Assembly: GCA_023259575.1 (NCBI GenBank)
Contig: JALRHN010000042.1
Coordinates: 1 to 13,986 of the forward strand
Source of the DNA: Candidatus Kapaibacterium sp.
GTDB taxonomy: Bacteria > Bacteroidota > Ignavibacteria > Kapaibacteriales > UBA961
Reading direction: 5' to 3'
DNA: 13,986 nt
Positions 1 to 7,543 of this stretch are shown here, one piece after another. The notes under the pieces were generated by a model that saw only the letters and a program-made list of their open reading frames with translations, did no database searches and was not told the origin of the DNA. The translations under genes were made by a program, and so were the position numbers. Position 1 is the first letter of the stretch, and the number at the start of each line of letters is the position of its first letter.

Positions 1-489
1 ATCTTTACCAGTATGCTTACTTATAATAGTATATAACATTTCTCTTATTCTAAGCATTTCTTTAGTATAAATCTCGATATCTGTTGCCTGACCTTGCGTT
101 CCACCTAATGGTTGATGCATCATTATTCTGGAATTAGGAAGAACATATCTTTTTCCTTTAGTTCCTGCACATAATAATACCTGTGCCATAGATGCAGCCA
201 TACCAACACAAATTGTACTTATGTCTGGCCTAACAAACTGCATTGTATCATAAATTGCCATACCAGCTGTTACACTTCCACCAGGCGAATTAATATAAAT
301 ATTAATATCCTTGGTTGGATCTTCACTTTCTAAAAATAGTAGTTGAGCAACTGTGAGGCTTGCTACGTGATCATCAATTGGCGTGCCAATAAAAATGATT
401 CTATCTTTTAGCAAACGTGAATATATATCATATGCTCTTTCACCGCGGCTTGTTTGTTCAACAACCATCGGTACTAGCTGGTTCATCAT
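1..489 (-). CDS. clpP: ATP-dependent Clp protease proteolytic subunit (partial, 3' end off window)
   Basis: Serine peptidase that forms the tetradecameric degradation barrel fed by ClpX or ClpA-type unfoldases in the cytoplasm. I translated the minus strand from the ATG at 489: 163 codons stay open to the left edge. The start reads MMNQLVPMVVEQTSRGERAY, very close to the mature N-terminus of E. coli ClpP, so any propeptide is minimal. The oxyanion region INSPGG is at residues 67-71, the nucleophile Ser100 is in AASM, and His125 is in MMHQPLGG. The catalytic Asp and about 30-40 C-terminal residues lie outside the window. After AASM the sequence is AQ where E. coli has GA. The gene lies 65 nt downstream of tig, the widespread tig-clpP(-clpX) arrangement; clpX would be expected further left. 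No clear Shine-Dalgarno is visible. Confidence 0.96.
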   Translation of the reverse strand, partial: MMNQLVPMVVEQTSRGERAYDIYSRLLKDRIIFIGTPIDDHVASLTVAQLLFLESEDPTKDINIYINSPGGSVTAGMAIYDTMQFVRPDISTICVGMAASMAQVLLCAGTKGKRYVLPNSRIMMHQPLGGTQGQATDIEIYTKEMLRIREMLYTIISKHTGKD

Positions 490-528
490 AAAATTAGCTC
501 TAATAAATGGTTAGTGAATTAATAACAA

Positions 529-545
529 TTCCTTTTTTCAAGGAA
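529..545 (-). repeat. Short stem-loop in the tig-clpP gap
   Basis: A perfect 6-bp inverted repeat, TTCCTT/AAGGAA with a 5-nt loop, lies between the tig stop and the clpP start. On the minus strand it is followed by TTGTTATTAATT, not a clean U-tract. It may be a partial attenuator or an mRNA end or processing point. It could also be chance in AT-rich DNA. Confidence 0.35.
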
Positions 546-554
546 AACTAAAAT

Positions 555-2009
555 TTATTCACCTGATGTTTTAGCTTTTGTTTTACGTTTTGGTTTTTCA
601 TCATCTGTTGATTCATCTTTTTTAGATGATTTAGACGTTTTAGATGATTTTTTTGTTGACTTTGTATCGGCATCATTTGATATTTCTGCTTCGATGTCAT
701 CCAAACCACCAAACATTCCTGCATTTATTTCTTTTTGCTTGAAATAAGTTTCAGGATCTGTATCTGTAATTATTGCTTTTTCTAATATTTTATCCATTGC
801 TTTTCTGGCAATGATAGATCCCATTAGATTGTTTTCTTTCATTAAGAATGAAAGTATTTGATCATCATTCAATTTTGAATTTTGTCGATAATACTCCATA
901 TAAGGAATAATATCATTTTCTTCTAATTGAATTCCCTCTTTTTCGATTATTTTATCGCGAACAAGTTCCCATCTAGCTGTTTGTTCTGCATATGGACGAA
1001 ATACATCTTCCATTTCTGCAATATTCATGTTTTGAATTTCAGGATTATCTTTTTGTTGCTTTTTTAAATTCTCAAGCATACCTACCATAACATCTTGAAC
1101 AATTGCTTTTGGTACTAAAAAGTCATGCTTTGCACTCATGTGTTCTACAACTTGAACTTCTAGCTCTTTTCTAGCTTCATTTTCAAGCATTGTATTATTA
1201 TACTTTCTAATATCCTGATATAGCTCATCAACAGTATTCAAACGTCCATTTGAATATGCGCTTACAAATGCATCATTGAGTTCTGGTTTGACAAGTTTTT
1301 CAACTTTTAAGATTTCCACATCAAATCTATCTGGATTGGAATTGTCACTTTGAGGGGCATCAATATATGTTACTTTTTCACCAACTTTTTTGCCAATCAA
1401 TGAATCTCTTAAAAAGCCATCTAAATCTGGATGATTCAAGAAAATAGTATTTTCTTCAGCTTCCACACCTTCGATTGGCTTACCAGTTTCATCATCTACT
1501 TTAATAAATCGAACATGTACTGTATGCAAATTATCATCTGCTTTTTCTGCTGGAGTATGAACTGCAGCCTTAACAAGCATATCTTGAACAACTGCATCTA
1601 CTTCATCATCATTAACAGTATGTACTGGTTTTAATAATTCAAGGCCTTCATATGAACCCAATTCAAATTCTGGAATTGTATCAAATCGAATAATATATGC
1701 TACAGTGCCATCGGATTCCTTTTTCATATCCATAAGCTGAGGCTGGCCAATAACACGAATATTATTATTACGTGTATAGCTCTTAAACTCATCATCTGCA
1801 ACATTCATTAATGAATCATTTTCGATTTGACGTCCAAATCGTTGCTTAATGATTGGCAATGGTACTTTGCCTTTACGAAAACCCTTGATTTCTAAATTAG
1901 GCTGTGCCTCACGATAGGCGCGCTCAAAATGAGGTATAAGGTCCTGTGAAGTTAATGTAAATGTAACTTCTTGTGTGCATGAGTCAATCGAAACAACGTT
2001 AGTTTCCAA
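555..2009 (-). CDS. tig: Trigger factor (ribosome-associated chaperone)
   Basis: Ribosome-bound chaperone that meets nascent chains at the exit tunnel. The ribosome-docking signature GFRKGKVP is at residues 43-50 of the N-terminal domain. A divergent FKBP-like domain covers about 150-240, where the prolyl-isomerase pocket looks weak, and the helical C-terminal arm domain runs to about 430. At 484 residues it is longer than the usual ~430. The extra length is a Lys/Ser-rich tail (about 448-484) with repeated KSSK units. The start is TTG at 2009: no ATG or GTG lies between it and the upstream in-frame stop, and AAGG sits 8 nt before it. A tRNA-Leu lies 65 nt upstream and clpP follows directly, so folding and proteolysis genes are probably co-transcribed. 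Confidence 0.95.
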   Translation of the reverse strand: METNVVSIDSCTQEVTFTLTSQDLIPHFERAYREAQPNLEIKGFRKGKVPLPIIKQRFGRQIENDSLMNVADDEFKSYTRNNNIRVIGQPQLMDMKKESDGTVAYIIRFDTIPEFELGSYEGLELLKPVHTVNDDEVDAVVQDMLVKAAVHTPAEKADDNLHTVHVRFIKVDDETGKPIEGVEAEENTIFLNHPDLDGFLRDSLIGKKVGEKVTYIDAPQSDNSNPDRFDVEILKVEKLVKPELNDAFVSAYSNGRLNTVDELYQDIRKYNNTMLENEARKELEVQVVEHMSAKHDFLVPKAIVQDVMVGMLENLKKQQKDNPEIQNMNIAEMEDVFRPYAEQTARWELVRDKIIEKEGIQLEENDIIPYMEYYRQNSKLNDDQILSFLMKENNLMGSIIARKAMDKILEKAIITDTDPETYFKQKEINAGMFGGLDDIEAEISNDADTKSTKKSSKTSKSSKKDESTDDEKPKRKTKAKTSGE

Positions 2010-2017
2010 AGATAGTA

Positions 2018-2021
2018 CCTT
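2018..2021 (-). promoter_or_regulatory. Shine-Dalgarno supporting the TTG start of tig
   Basis: AAGG on the minus strand lies 8 nt upstream of TTG at 2009. The open frame has no ATG or GTG between the in-frame TGA at 2031-2033 and this TTG, so the site decides the start. Confidence 0.55.
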
Positions 2022-2074
2022 AGATATGAATCATTAAATAGAATTCCCGTTCAATTCGGGGCAAATAAGTTAAG

Positions 2075-2156
2075 TGCGGATGAGGAGACTCGAACTCCTA
2101 CGGGTCGCCCCACCAGATCCTAAGTCTGGCGCGTATGCCAATTTCGCCACATCCGC
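2075..2156 (-). tRNA. tRNA-Leu, anticodon UAG
   Basis: The minus strand folds into a class II tRNA of 82 nt. The acceptor stem is GCGGATG paired with CATCCGC (7 bp). The anticodon stem CCAGA/TCTGG encloses loop CTTAGGA, with anticodon TAG at 2122-2120. A long variable arm has a GGG/CCC stem, and the T-arm is AGGAG-TTCGAGT-CTCCT. The discriminator base is A, the leucine identity base. The bases after it read CTT, so the CCA end is not encoded and must be added. It lies just upstream of tig in the same direction. Confidence 0.97.
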
Positions 2157-2190
2157 AATCAATTTTTACAAGTTGAATTTGCAAAGAGTA

Positions 2191-2198
2191 CAAAAATA
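2191..2198 (-). promoter_or_regulatory. Possible Bacteroidota-type -7 box (TATTTTTG) for tRNA-Leu
   Basis: TATTTTTG on the minus strand fits the TAnnTTTG -7 consensus known from Bacteroides and Flavobacterium. It lies 34 nt before the mature tRNA 5' end. No proper TTG -33 box is visible about 20 nt upstream. Support comes mainly from the same box recurring before other units in this window. Confidence 0.35.
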
Positions 2199-2303
2199 CA
2201 ATGATTTTTGCGTGAAAAGAAATAATTTCTTAGCTTCTTTACACTTCTGCTTAAAACAAGGGTGTAATTTACATGTATTTTTTCTTATTGATATGTGTTA
2301 TAC

Positions 2304-3662
2304 ATGAATATTGACAATAAATTTGATTGTATTGTTATAGGTGCCGGAGTATCAGGAATACATTCTGCTTTATTATTGGCTAAACAAAATAAACGAGTTC
2401 TTTTATTAGAATCTACTTTATATATTGGTGGAAGGGCCCGTTCTTTTATTGACAAGCAGTCTGGGGATAGTATTGATAATGGCCAGCATGCCTTGATGGG
2501 ATGTTATACTCAATTTTTAAGTATTTTATCTACTCTTAATACTGACAATCTATTATACAGACAGCCTCATTTATCTGTACCATTTATGTATTCAGATGGG
2601 CATTCTGATATGTTGAAAGCAGATGTATTTTCTGGTGCTTTAGGTGTAGCTTTTGGAATTTTGAATCTAAAGAAATTATCTTTATCAGAGAAGATTTCAG
2701 CTCTTTACTTTGCACTACGTATTCGTTTGGGATTGGCAAAATCTGGTTCTTTAACCGCATTTGAGTTTTTATTGTCAGAAAATCAATCTACACATAGTAT
2801 TGAGATTTTGTGGACACCGATTATTCTTGCCACTTTAAATGGAAATCCCAAAGAAGTTGCCGCTTCATTGTTTGTACAAGTATTAACTCTTGCATTTTTA
2901 GGAAAAAAAGACGCTTCTACGCTTATTCTTCCAAAAGTTGGATTATCTGATTTATTGTCTCCATTTCCTGATTGGCTTGCTAAACACAATGGTATATGCA
3001 AACTTGGAGAGTCTGTAGAAGAAATAGTATTTCAAGATAGTAGACCAAGCGCTGTTATTACTAAATCTGGAGAAATATACCATTCTCATTCAATAATTAT
3101 GGCAATTCCTCCTAAAAGCATCAAACGTATTCTTCATAAAGAATGCAAAGAATATGAATTTTATGAAGCCTTGGATCAGTACACCTTTTCACCTATTATT
3201 TCTGTGTATTTGTGGATTGATAAAGAATTTCCTGATTTAGAATTTGCTGCATTATTAGGAACCAATACACAATGGGTTTTTCATAAAAATGCTTTTATGC
3301 ATAATAATATAAGCTCAACCCTTTTATCGTGCACTGTGAGTGCAGGAAACGATTCTATTGATGATGAAGGTGCATCAATTGCAATGCAGTGTTTACAAGA
3401 AATCAAGCTATGTTTTCCTTCTGTAAAAGATGCTACATTATTACACTGGAAAGTTATTAAGGAAAAACACGCAACTTTTTTAGCCACACCAGAGATAGAA
3501 AATAAAAGGCATTCAACTTATACAGATATTGAAGGGTTGTTTATTGCAGGTGATTGGACAGATACCAAATTACCAGCCACATTAGAAGGCGCTGCAATTA
3601 GTGGATATCATGCTGCTAATGCAGTATTAACCTCCAAAAGCACCGTATTTTCTCATTCCTAA
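2304..3662 (+). CDS. HpnE-like FAD-dependent amine-oxidase-family oxidoreductase
   Basis: Flavoprotein of the phytoene-desaturase/amine-oxidase superfamily, most like HpnE (hydroxysqualene dehydroxylase, squalene and hopanoid synthesis). Seen: the FAD-binding Rossmann motif GAGVSG at residues 13-18 with acidic Glu36, GGRARS at 42-47, the HpnE-type DNGQHALMG at 58-66, and the C-terminal FAD motif GLFIAGDW followed by a GAAISGYHAA helix. At 452 residues the length is typical. I chose ATG at 2304 over the in-frame GTG at 2295; neither has a clear Shine-Dalgarno, and ATG places the Rossmann motif at the usual distance. It is the only plus-strand gene. HpnC/HpnD synthase partners and squalene-hopene cyclase are not in view, so substrate is uncertain and a carotenoid desaturase is possible. 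The 3' end overlaps the opposing permease gene by 36 nt. Confidence 0.8.
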   Translation: MNIDNKFDCIVIGAGVSGIHSALLLAKQNKRVLLLESTLYIGGRARSFIDKQSGDSIDNGQHALMGCYTQFLSILSTLNTDNLLYRQPHLSVPFMYSDGHSDMLKADVFSGALGVAFGILNLKKLSLSEKISALYFALRIRLGLAKSGSLTAFEFLLSENQSTHSIEILWTPIILATLNGNPKEVAASLFVQVLTLAFLGKKDASTLILPKVGLSDLLSPFPDWLAKHNGICKLGESVEEIVFQDSRPSAVITKSGEIYHSHSIIMAIPPKSIKRILHKECKEYEFYEALDQYTFSPIISVYLWIDKEFPDLEFAALLGTNTQWVFHKNAFMHNNISSTLLSCTVSAGNDSIDDEGASIAMQCLQEIKLCFPSVKDATLLHWKVIKEKHATFLATPEIENKRHSTYTDIEGLFIAGDWTDTKLPATLEGAAISGYHAANAVLTSKSTVFSHS

Positions 3663-4433
3663 AAACCAAATACTTTTGGTGATCATCCAAAATATTAAGC
3701 ACCAAAGAATACTCATGCTTAGATAATGTGGTGCATGATATATTGAGATTGTACCACTTGCCAATGCACTTGGTATATATCCTAAATATTGAAAGGGAAG
3801 AAGATTTGAAACAGGTAGAATCCAAGCAGGTAAAATTGATAATGGCAACATTGCACCAGACAAAAAAACCATACTTATATCTAGAATAATATGAAATGTC
3901 CAAGTTTCTTCATACCAAAATGCTAAGTAGCTAATTGCCATCGAGATAAAGAATTTACATATTATTGCTGTTAATAATATGAGCATACCCCATATAATAC
4001 CTGATATGTGTAGTTGATATGAACTAAAAAAAACAAAGAATGGAAATATAATTAGAGCAAATAGCAATGTTCCCACTTTTTCTGCTGCAACCATAGCCCC
4101 CGAAAACCCTAAATGAGATAGAGGTTTCAATAAATATTTATTTAGGTCTCCATTTCTTATCTCGTCTCCAACCCCTCTTTCTATTCTACCACTTCTGGTT
4201 AAAATAGTACATAAAGAAACAAAACAAATATAGATATACATAGAATCTGGGTTATAGCCTTGGATTGCCCCTTGCCCTTTTGATATAAATACAGATTTCC
4301 ACAAAAGAATTTGCACTAAAGAATGAATCAATAATGTTAATGTACTATTTGTTAAAAAATCTATTCGATATTCCAATAATGTAGATATACCACTTTTAAA
4401 TGCTGCTATATATGTTCTTAGAGGTCTATTCAT
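3627..4433 (-). CDS. ABC-2 type permease subunit (ABC2_membrane_6 / DUF990 type)
   Basis: Inner-membrane permease of an ABC exporter of the family usually found as two permeases plus one ATPase. The 268 residues include about six hydrophobic segments (near 28-45, 65-80, 118-137, 145-170, 183-205 and 235-257). The family motif GDLNKYLLKPL is at 95-105 and FLSGAMLPLSILP at 190-202. The cargo cannot be told from sequence. The start ATG overlaps the SDR stop by one nucleotide (TAATG), which suggests translational coupling. Neither the ATPase nor the second permease is adjacent, so partners must be encoded elsewhere. It is the last gene of the five-gene run, and its 3' end overlaps the convergent HpnE-like gene by 36 nt, leaving no room for a conventional intergenic terminator. 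Confidence 0.86.
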   Translation of the reverse strand: MNRPLRTYIAAFKSGISTLLEYRIDFLTNSTLTLLIHSLVQILLWKSVFISKGQGAIQGYNPDSMYIYICFVSLCTILTRSGRIERGVGDEIRNGDLNKYLLKPLSHLGFSGAMVAAEKVGTLLFALIIFPFFVFFSSYQLHISGIIWGMLILLTAIICKFFISMAISYLAFWYEETWTFHIILDISMVFLSGAMLPLSILPAWILPVSNLLPFQYLGYIPSALASGTISIYHAPHYLSMSILWCLIFWMITKSIWFLGMRKYGAFGG

Positions 4434-5215
4434 TACAAAGCTTTTGTTCGGCCACCATCTATCAACAGAGTAATTCCAGTAATATAAGAGGCAAAATCTG
4501 ATGATAAGAAGACAGCAGATGCAGCGATATCTTTTGGTTCTGCTAATCGTTTCATAGGAATTTCTTGTGACATCAACAATGATGCTTCCTCTATTGAAAT
4601 ATTATTATCAGCTGCCTTTTTTTGTAAAATACCTGTTAAACGACCAGTTTTTGTTGCTCCTGGTAAAATGCTATTAACAGTAATTCCATGAGCTGCAACT
4701 TCATTAGATAATGTTTTAGCCCAACTTGCTGTTGCCCCACGGATTGTATTCGATACTCCAAGACCATCTAATGGCTGCCTAACAGAAGTTGAAATAATAT
4801 TAATAATTCGTCCCCAACCTTCTTTTTTCATTCCAGGTAGAACATGCATTGTTATTTCATGGCTAGACACAAGTAATCGAGTAAATGCATCGTAAAATTC
4901 TTGCGAGTGTGCATTTGATATATTGCCAGGAGGTGGACCACCAGTATTATTGATCAAAATATGAATAGTGATATCTTCTATAGTTTTAAGTGCTTTTTTT
5001 ACTTCATCCAAAGAAGAAAAATCAGCTGCCAAAGCTCTGTGAAATTGATTACCATTATTTGGTAATGAATTAACAACAGATTCTAGTGAATGGTTATTTC
5101 TAGCAAATGCAATAATATTTGCACCAGATTCTGCAAGCATCATAGCTATGCTAAGCCCAATTCCTTGAGAACTGCCACACACTAAAGCTGTTTTACCATC
5201 TAATCTAATATTCAT
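4433..5215 (-). CDS. SDR-family protein lacking the canonical Tyr-x-x-x-Lys site
   Basis: Short-chain dehydrogenase/reductase fold of 260 residues. Seen: dinucleotide-binding GSSQGIG at 14-20, the NNTGGPPPG variant of the NNAG motif at 89-97, a Ser-containing strand end IISTS at 140-144, SILPGATKT at 182-190, and the C-terminal LIDGG at 251-255. Where classical SDRs carry YxxxK, this reads SNTIR (155-159) followed by ATASWAK, so the catalytic Tyr/Lys pair is replaced. From memory, a subset of proteins annotated as FabG-like SDRs shares the PPPG and SNxxR pattern; their reaction is not clear to me. An NAD(P)-dependent reductase is possible, and so is a binding or non-classical role. It starts 16 nt after the VWA-OmpA gene and overlaps the permease start by 1 nt. 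Confidence 0.88.
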   Translation of the reverse strand: MNIRLDGKTALVCGSSQGIGLSIAMMLAESGANIIAFARNNHSLESVVNSLPNNGNQFHRALAADFSSLDEVKKALKTIEDITIHILINNTGGPPPGNISNAHSQEFYDAFTRLLVSSHEITMHVLPGMKKEGWGRIINIISTSVRQPLDGLGVSNTIRGATASWAKTLSNEVAAHGITVNSILPGATKTGRLTGILQKKAADNNISIEEASLLMSQEIPMKRLAEPKDIAASAVFLSSDFASYITGITLLIDGGRTKAL

Positions 5216-5231
5216 ACTTTATAAATCTACT

Positions 5232-6722
5232 TTATTTAGCAAGCACAATAAATTGAGTTCTTCTGTTTAATGCACGATTCGTTTCGGAATCATTTGGAGC
5301 CAAAGGTTGCGTCATTCCAAAACCACGAGCTCTTAATCGTTTAGATTCTATACCTCTTTTAAGCATCTCTGTCATTACTGCATTAGACCTAGCATCACTT
5401 AAACGCTGATTAAATTCTTCGCCACCTATATTATCCGTGTGGCCCTGGATTTCGAGTCTTAATTTGGGATATCTTTCCATCAATTCTACTAATTCATCAA
5501 TTCTTCGTAAAGATTCATCTCTAACTACCGCAGAATTATAATCAAATTGAATTGGATATTTAAAATTATCTGAGACATCAAAACCTGGTCCTAAAGGTGC
5601 AGTATCATATTCTCCATCGGCAATGATAGTATCATTTTGGGGAATTAAAGATATGTTAACTTTATGCAATCCATAATACTCAGGGGCTTTATAACTAATT
5701 TTATAAAAATTTCTAAGACTACGATAAATATCTAAGAACACATCCATTAATTCTTTTTTTGTACGTGCTTTATAATATTTACCACCAGAGTATTTAGCAA
5801 TAACTGATAAAATTTCATCATTAGGATAGCCAAATCCGATAGTAAAGATATGGATATTATTAGATTTTGCTGAATCTAAGATTTGCTTCAGTTTGGTTCT
5901 TGAATAATTATCTTCACCATCTGAAAATACCACTAATACTCTTGGAACTGTATCTGGTAATTCCGAGGTAAATTGCTCCATAGATTTCAGAATTGCATCA
6001 TATAATGCAGAGTAATAACCTTGTCCTTGTAAAAAAGTAGATTTAAATTTATTCAAGATTATCTCTTTATCACGCCACATTGGAACTTTAAGAATATAAT
6101 CTTTACTAAATGTAGAAATCCCAATTCTATCTTGTGGTTGTTTCATATTTACAAAAAGCTCTGTGCCCATAGATATTGCATCCATTACTCCATTCATAGA
6201 GCCACTAAAATCTACACTAAGCATGATTGCATAAGGTATAGAATCTGCATCGCCATATTCTCTAACTATAAAACTATCTATTAGAACTTTCTGTCTACCT
6301 AATTTCTCTTTTATTACACCCCAATATTTCATGTCTTTTCGATAAGGAGGGGCCAAGTTTGTTATATAATTACCTGTTGAATCATATACTTTTGCAAATA
6401 ACCTTATTTCCTTAGGATAAGAATTGGTTTCAATTCTTGTTATTTCCATGGCTAGTGTAGAAATATCTGCTTTTTCTATTGGTTTAGTACCTGTAAGAAG
6501 CAAAGATGGTCGGGCAGAGTCTACAATTTCACTTTGTAAATCAAGGCTACTTAAGGATGCAGCCGAACGAGAAGTACCGCAAGATTGCAATAATATAAAA
6601 CAGCTAGATAGTATGGCTATGATAGTATATAAAAGGGCAGAATCTTTACAAAGAGATCCTGCCCTTAAATTCGATGTATGTGAACATATATCTTTCATGT
6701 ATACTTGAAATAATGTAAACAT
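5232..6722 (-). CDS. Lipoprotein with VWA and OmpA peptidoglycan-binding domains
   Basis: Predicted envelope lipoprotein of 496 residues. A hydrophobic stretch (about 30-47) ends in LLQSC, giving a lipid-attachment Cys48. A VWA domain at about 163-340 has MIDAS residues Asp171-x-Ser173-x-Ser175 and a second Asp268 in FSDGED. The usual MIDAS Thr region reads GYYSALYDA instead of a GT-ALYDA type. An OmpA C-terminal domain at about 388-496 has GHTDN (427-431) and Arg445, spaced as in the diaminopimelate-binding Asp/Arg pair of OmpA. It probably tethers the outer membrane to peptidoglycan and presents a protein-binding VWA module in the periplasm. The start overlaps the DUF3108 stop (TAATG), favouring the first Met; Met9 (6698) would give a shorter leader. 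Confidence 0.9.
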   Translation of the reverse strand: MFTLFQVYMKDICSHTSNLRAGSLCKDSALLYTIIAILSSCFILLQSCGTSRSAASLSSLDLQSEIVDSARPSLLLTGTKPIEKADISTLAMEITRIETNSYPKEIRLFAKVYDSTGNYITNLAPPYRKDMKYWGVIKEKLGRQKVLIDSFIVREYGDADSIPYAIMLSVDFSGSMNGVMDAISMGTELFVNMKQPQDRIGISTFSKDYILKVPMWRDKEIILNKFKSTFLQGQGYYSALYDAILKSMEQFTSELPDTVPRVLVVFSDGEDNYSRTKLKQILDSAKSNNIHIFTIGFGYPNDEILSVIAKYSGGKYYKARTKKELMDVFLDIYRSLRNFYKISYKAPEYYGLHKVNISLIPQNDTIIADGEYDTAPLGPGFDVSDNFKYPIQFDYNSAVVRDESLRRIDELVELMERYPKLRLEIQGHTDNIGGEEFNQRLSDARSNAVMTEMLKRGIESKRLRARGFGMTQPLAPNDSETNRALNRRTQFIVLAK

Positions 6723-7525
6723 TAATCAGCTTTTGGAGGCTGCCAATTTCCTCGGCTCCATTTAACTAACTCGATATTTGCATTTCCTACATACAGTTTC
6801 ATTTTAGCTTTTACAGGTATTCGTGCTTCATCATCACTAAACCAACCCTCGAATTTTCCTGTTAAACCATAAATACCAGTCCAATTAGCAGTTCCATTAA
6901 AATACAGTGTTTTAATTGGATATGAAGATGCATTTATTTCAATATTTTCCTCTTTTGCCAAAAAGTTAATTGAAGTAGAAACAGTATCATCCATAATTAC
7001 TGTAGGTACTTTAATAGATTTTTTTGATTTAAGAAGTTGTCTAGCTAAGAAATATAAACTACTTCCATCATTCCATTTTTTTGGAGTGGAGAATACTCTT
7101 TTTTCGGCAAGTTTTTCTTTCTTGTATTTTTCCATGGTTAATGTTTGTTTGGGATAATCAAACATATATTTATCATAAGACCATGTACCATCGGACTCTT
7201 TTGTATTGGCTGTAAAATTATGAGAGAATGTTATTGATTGGTCTATCCAACTTTCATAAATAGAATGTAAGTCTATAAAAGGTATACCTTTACGTGAATC
7301 TATGTATATCTTGCTATGAAAAACATTCTTTCCATCAAATATTTCATTTTTTAATGTAACTACTTTGATAGAACCAAGTGTAATTCCCATATAAGACACT
7401 TCATACAATAATTCTTCTCCGGGCATAATTACTTGTGAATACATAGTATTAGTATCTACAAACATCATTAGGAATGCGCTACACATCACTAATATCCCCT
7501 TAAGGATTGAATTCATATTTAACAT
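6722..7525 (-). CDS. DUF3108 periplasmic protein
   Basis: 267-residue predicted secreted protein. A hydrophobic signal sequence covers about 7-24, with possible signal peptidase I cleavage near YSQ (about 29-31). The mature part fits the DUF3108 pattern: an early GEELLYEVSYMGITLGS segment, alternating beta-type stretches, and a C-terminal FEGWFSDDEARIPVKAKMK element. The family has no firm function but is common in Gram-negative envelopes, and its fold is beta-rich. Met4 (7516) is an alternative start. It sits 18 nt after the S41 protease gene and overlaps the VWA-OmpA lipoprotein start by 1 nt, pointing to a shared envelope role. Confidence 0.86.
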   Translation of the reverse strand: MLNMNSILKGILVMCSAFLMMFVDTNTMYSQVIMPGEELLYEVSYMGITLGSIKVVTLKNEIFDGKNVFHSKIYIDSRKGIPFIDLHSIYESWIDQSITFSHNFTANTKESDGTWSYDKYMFDYPKQTLTMEKYKKEKLAEKRVFSTPKKWNDGSSLYFLARQLLKSKKSIKVPTVIMDDTVSTSINFLAKEENIEINASSYPIKTLYFNGTANWTGIYGLTGKFEGWFSDDEARIPVKAKMKLYVGNANIELVKWSRGNWQPPKAD

Positions 7526-7543
7526 TTCTATAATTGATAATAT

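Noticed and set aside
1431..1634. Plus-strand open frame inside tig
   Set aside because: Antisense shadow of tig; composition and lack of any recognisable motif argue against a gene.
2046..2060. CCCG/CGGG stem with 7-nt loop between tRNA-Leu and tig, possible terminator
   Set aside because: Only 4 bp and no U-tract on the minus strand; more likely chance or a minor processing feature.
3616..3903. Minus-strand open frame overlapping the permease 3' half
   Set aside because: Different frame inside a well-supported permease gene; no family resemblance.
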